A stretch of 12,985 nt of DNA, taken from contig JAFAAP010000039.1 of assembly GCA_023426505.1 (NCBI GenBank), positions 1-12,985 of the forward strand, read 5' to 3'. Origin of the DNA: Pseudomonadota bacterium (GTDB lineage Bacteria > Pseudomonadota > Alphaproteobacteria > Rhizobiales > Beijerinckiaceae). The notes beneath the pieces were generated by a model. The model saw nothing but the letters and a program-made list of their open reading frames with translations, ran no database searches and had not been told where the DNA came from. Shown piece after piece: positions 12,651-12,985 of this stretch. How positions within the stretch are numbered: the first letter of the stretch is position 1; each line of letters opens with the position of its first letter. Made by a program: the position numbers and the translations under genes.

Positions 12651-12682
12651 TTGACCTTGCCATTATTGGAAACCGCACGGTT
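12651..12682 (+). promoter_or_regulatory. MerR/CueR-type promoter motif
   Basis: TTGACCTTGCC followed by ATTATTGGAAACC has the layout of CueR-type copper promoters: a TTGACC -35 box running into an imperfect dyad (CTTGCCA, 4-nt spacer, TGGAAAC) with a long spacer before a weak -10 (GCACGGT). The right half-site departs from the usual GGAAGG/GGCAAG form, so the site may be degraded. It stands 34 bp upstream of a short heavy-metal-domain-like frame, which supports the reading. Confidence 0.45.
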
Positions 12683-12715
12683 GAACCATCGCCACCATGA
12701 AACGGTGATGATGCG

Positions 12716-12823
12716 ATGTGCGGATGCAGCGCCTACCAGACCCAATCTATCCAGGCCATCCAGCGTGATCCGACCGCCCTGACCCTGCGGGTCGAGGACA
12801 TGACTTATACCAAGTCCCGCTGA
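12716..12823 (+). pseudogene. Heavy-metal-associated (CopZ-like) protein start, cut off by IS630 element
   Basis: The frame opens with ATG 12716 (MCGCSAYQTQSIQAI) about 10 nt after GGTGA and reaches ALTLRVEDMT. That last stretch resembles the first strand and loop of HMA copper-binding domains, which normally continues MTCxxC. The frame instead reads MTYTKSR and stops at 12823, all beyond about 12806 being IS630 terminal sequence. The gene therefore appears truncated before its metal-binding cysteines. The CueR-like motif upstream supports a copper-responsive gene. The match is short, so the family call is tentative. Confidence 0.45.
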
Positions 12824-12985
12824 TCATCATTGGTGCGCCCACTCGCGCAAGCCGATGGACATGATCGTCCAAGGCTGGTCGACGAGCTTGGTCCAGGCTG
12901 CGCAGCAGTGATCGAGAATATCCGTGTAGGACGTGAAGATCCGGTTGGAGATCCAGTTCTCCCTCAGATACTGCCAGATATTCTC
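12808..12985 (-). mobile_element. IS630 family element, one end
   Basis: A TATA at 12806-12809 (target TA and element tip) precedes a terminal sequence beginning CCAAGTCCCGCTGATCATCA. The transposase reads inward from the right window edge toward this end and stops 19 bp short of it. IS630/Tc1-type elements insert at TA. The other end lies outside the window. Confidence 0.65.
12827..12985 (-). CDS. IS630 family transposase (C-terminal 52 residues)
   Basis: The frame runs in from the right edge and ends at TGA 12829-12827. It reads ENIWQYLRENWISNRIF, DILDHCCAAWTKL and QPWTIMSIGLREWAHQ. This is the typical C-terminus of the IS630 DDE transposase, starting with its catalytic-Glu helix (ENIWQ). 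The N-terminal helix-turn-helix and the Asp residues are outside the window. An intact copy cannot be judged from this fragment. Confidence 0.85.
   Translation of the reverse strand, partial: ENIWQYLRENWISNRIFTSYTDILDHCCAAWTKLVDQPWTIMSIGLREWAHQ

Noticed and set aside
8830..12985. Defence island, CRISPR array, phage or integron in the right part
   Set aside because: No regularly spaced repeats, Cas, nuclease, capsid or integron integrase genes are present; the repeats are transposon ends and the integrase-like gene is an IS transposase.
1..12985. tRNA or rRNA genes
   Set aside because: No cloverleaf-like stretch or rRNA-like sequence was noticed on either strand by eye.

Overview
The window is GC-rich DNA that looks like an alphaproteobacterial chromosome. 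Methylobacteriaceae-type organisms such as Methylobacterium or Microvirga are my best guess, from the gene families and the mix of insertion sequences (ISs); this is an inference. The left two thirds hold ordinary metabolic and regulatory genes. From about 8.8 kb to the right edge the sequence is a pile-up of mobile elements and broken genes.

Left part (1-3793). The window opens in the last 42 codons of a TctA-type permease, the large membrane subunit of tripartite tricarboxylate transporters. A short hotdog-fold acyl-CoA thioesterase follows; its real start is probably the GTG at 233. Convergent to it, on the minus strand, is a tightly overlapping three-gene operon read right to left: an OmpR-type response regulator, a TctE-like sensor histidine kinase and a periplasmic family-1 solute-binding protein. 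Neighbouring genes overlap by 4 nt. No transport subunits accompany the binding protein, so it may serve as the sensor's ligand-binding partner.

Centre (3794-8807). Across a divergent intergenic region, with a CAGGTT direct repeat of 11-bp period just upstream of the regulator, lies a plus-strand operon. It encodes a two-subunit ATP-citrate-lyase-like enzyme followed by a TerC-family membrane protein, and it closes at a strong intrinsic terminator. The small subunit keeps the citrate-contacting residues known from human ATP-citrate lyase. The large subunit is unusual: a succinyl-CoA-synthetase-alpha-like half is followed by two tandem citrate-synthase-like modules, each with its own His-His-Asp set. 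The tricarboxylate-type permease, the Tct-like regulators and this enzyme may form a citrate (or related tricarboxylate) uptake, sensing and cleavage locus.

Right part (8838-12985). A DDE (DD35E) integrase-type IS of about 3.7 kb carries two copies of a 22-bp repeat at each end. An IS110/IS1111-family element of 1629 bp has inserted into its transposase gene, immediately after the second catalytic Asp-Asn. Removing the inner element restores the reading frame and exact DD35E spacing. Both transposases also carry frameshifts. The inner element's roughly 200-nt non-coding segment downstream of its transposase is a candidate bridge-RNA gene. Beyond the outer element lie a CueR/MerR-like promoter motif and a short copper-chaperone-like reading frame cut off by an IS630-family element, whose transposase runs off the right edge.
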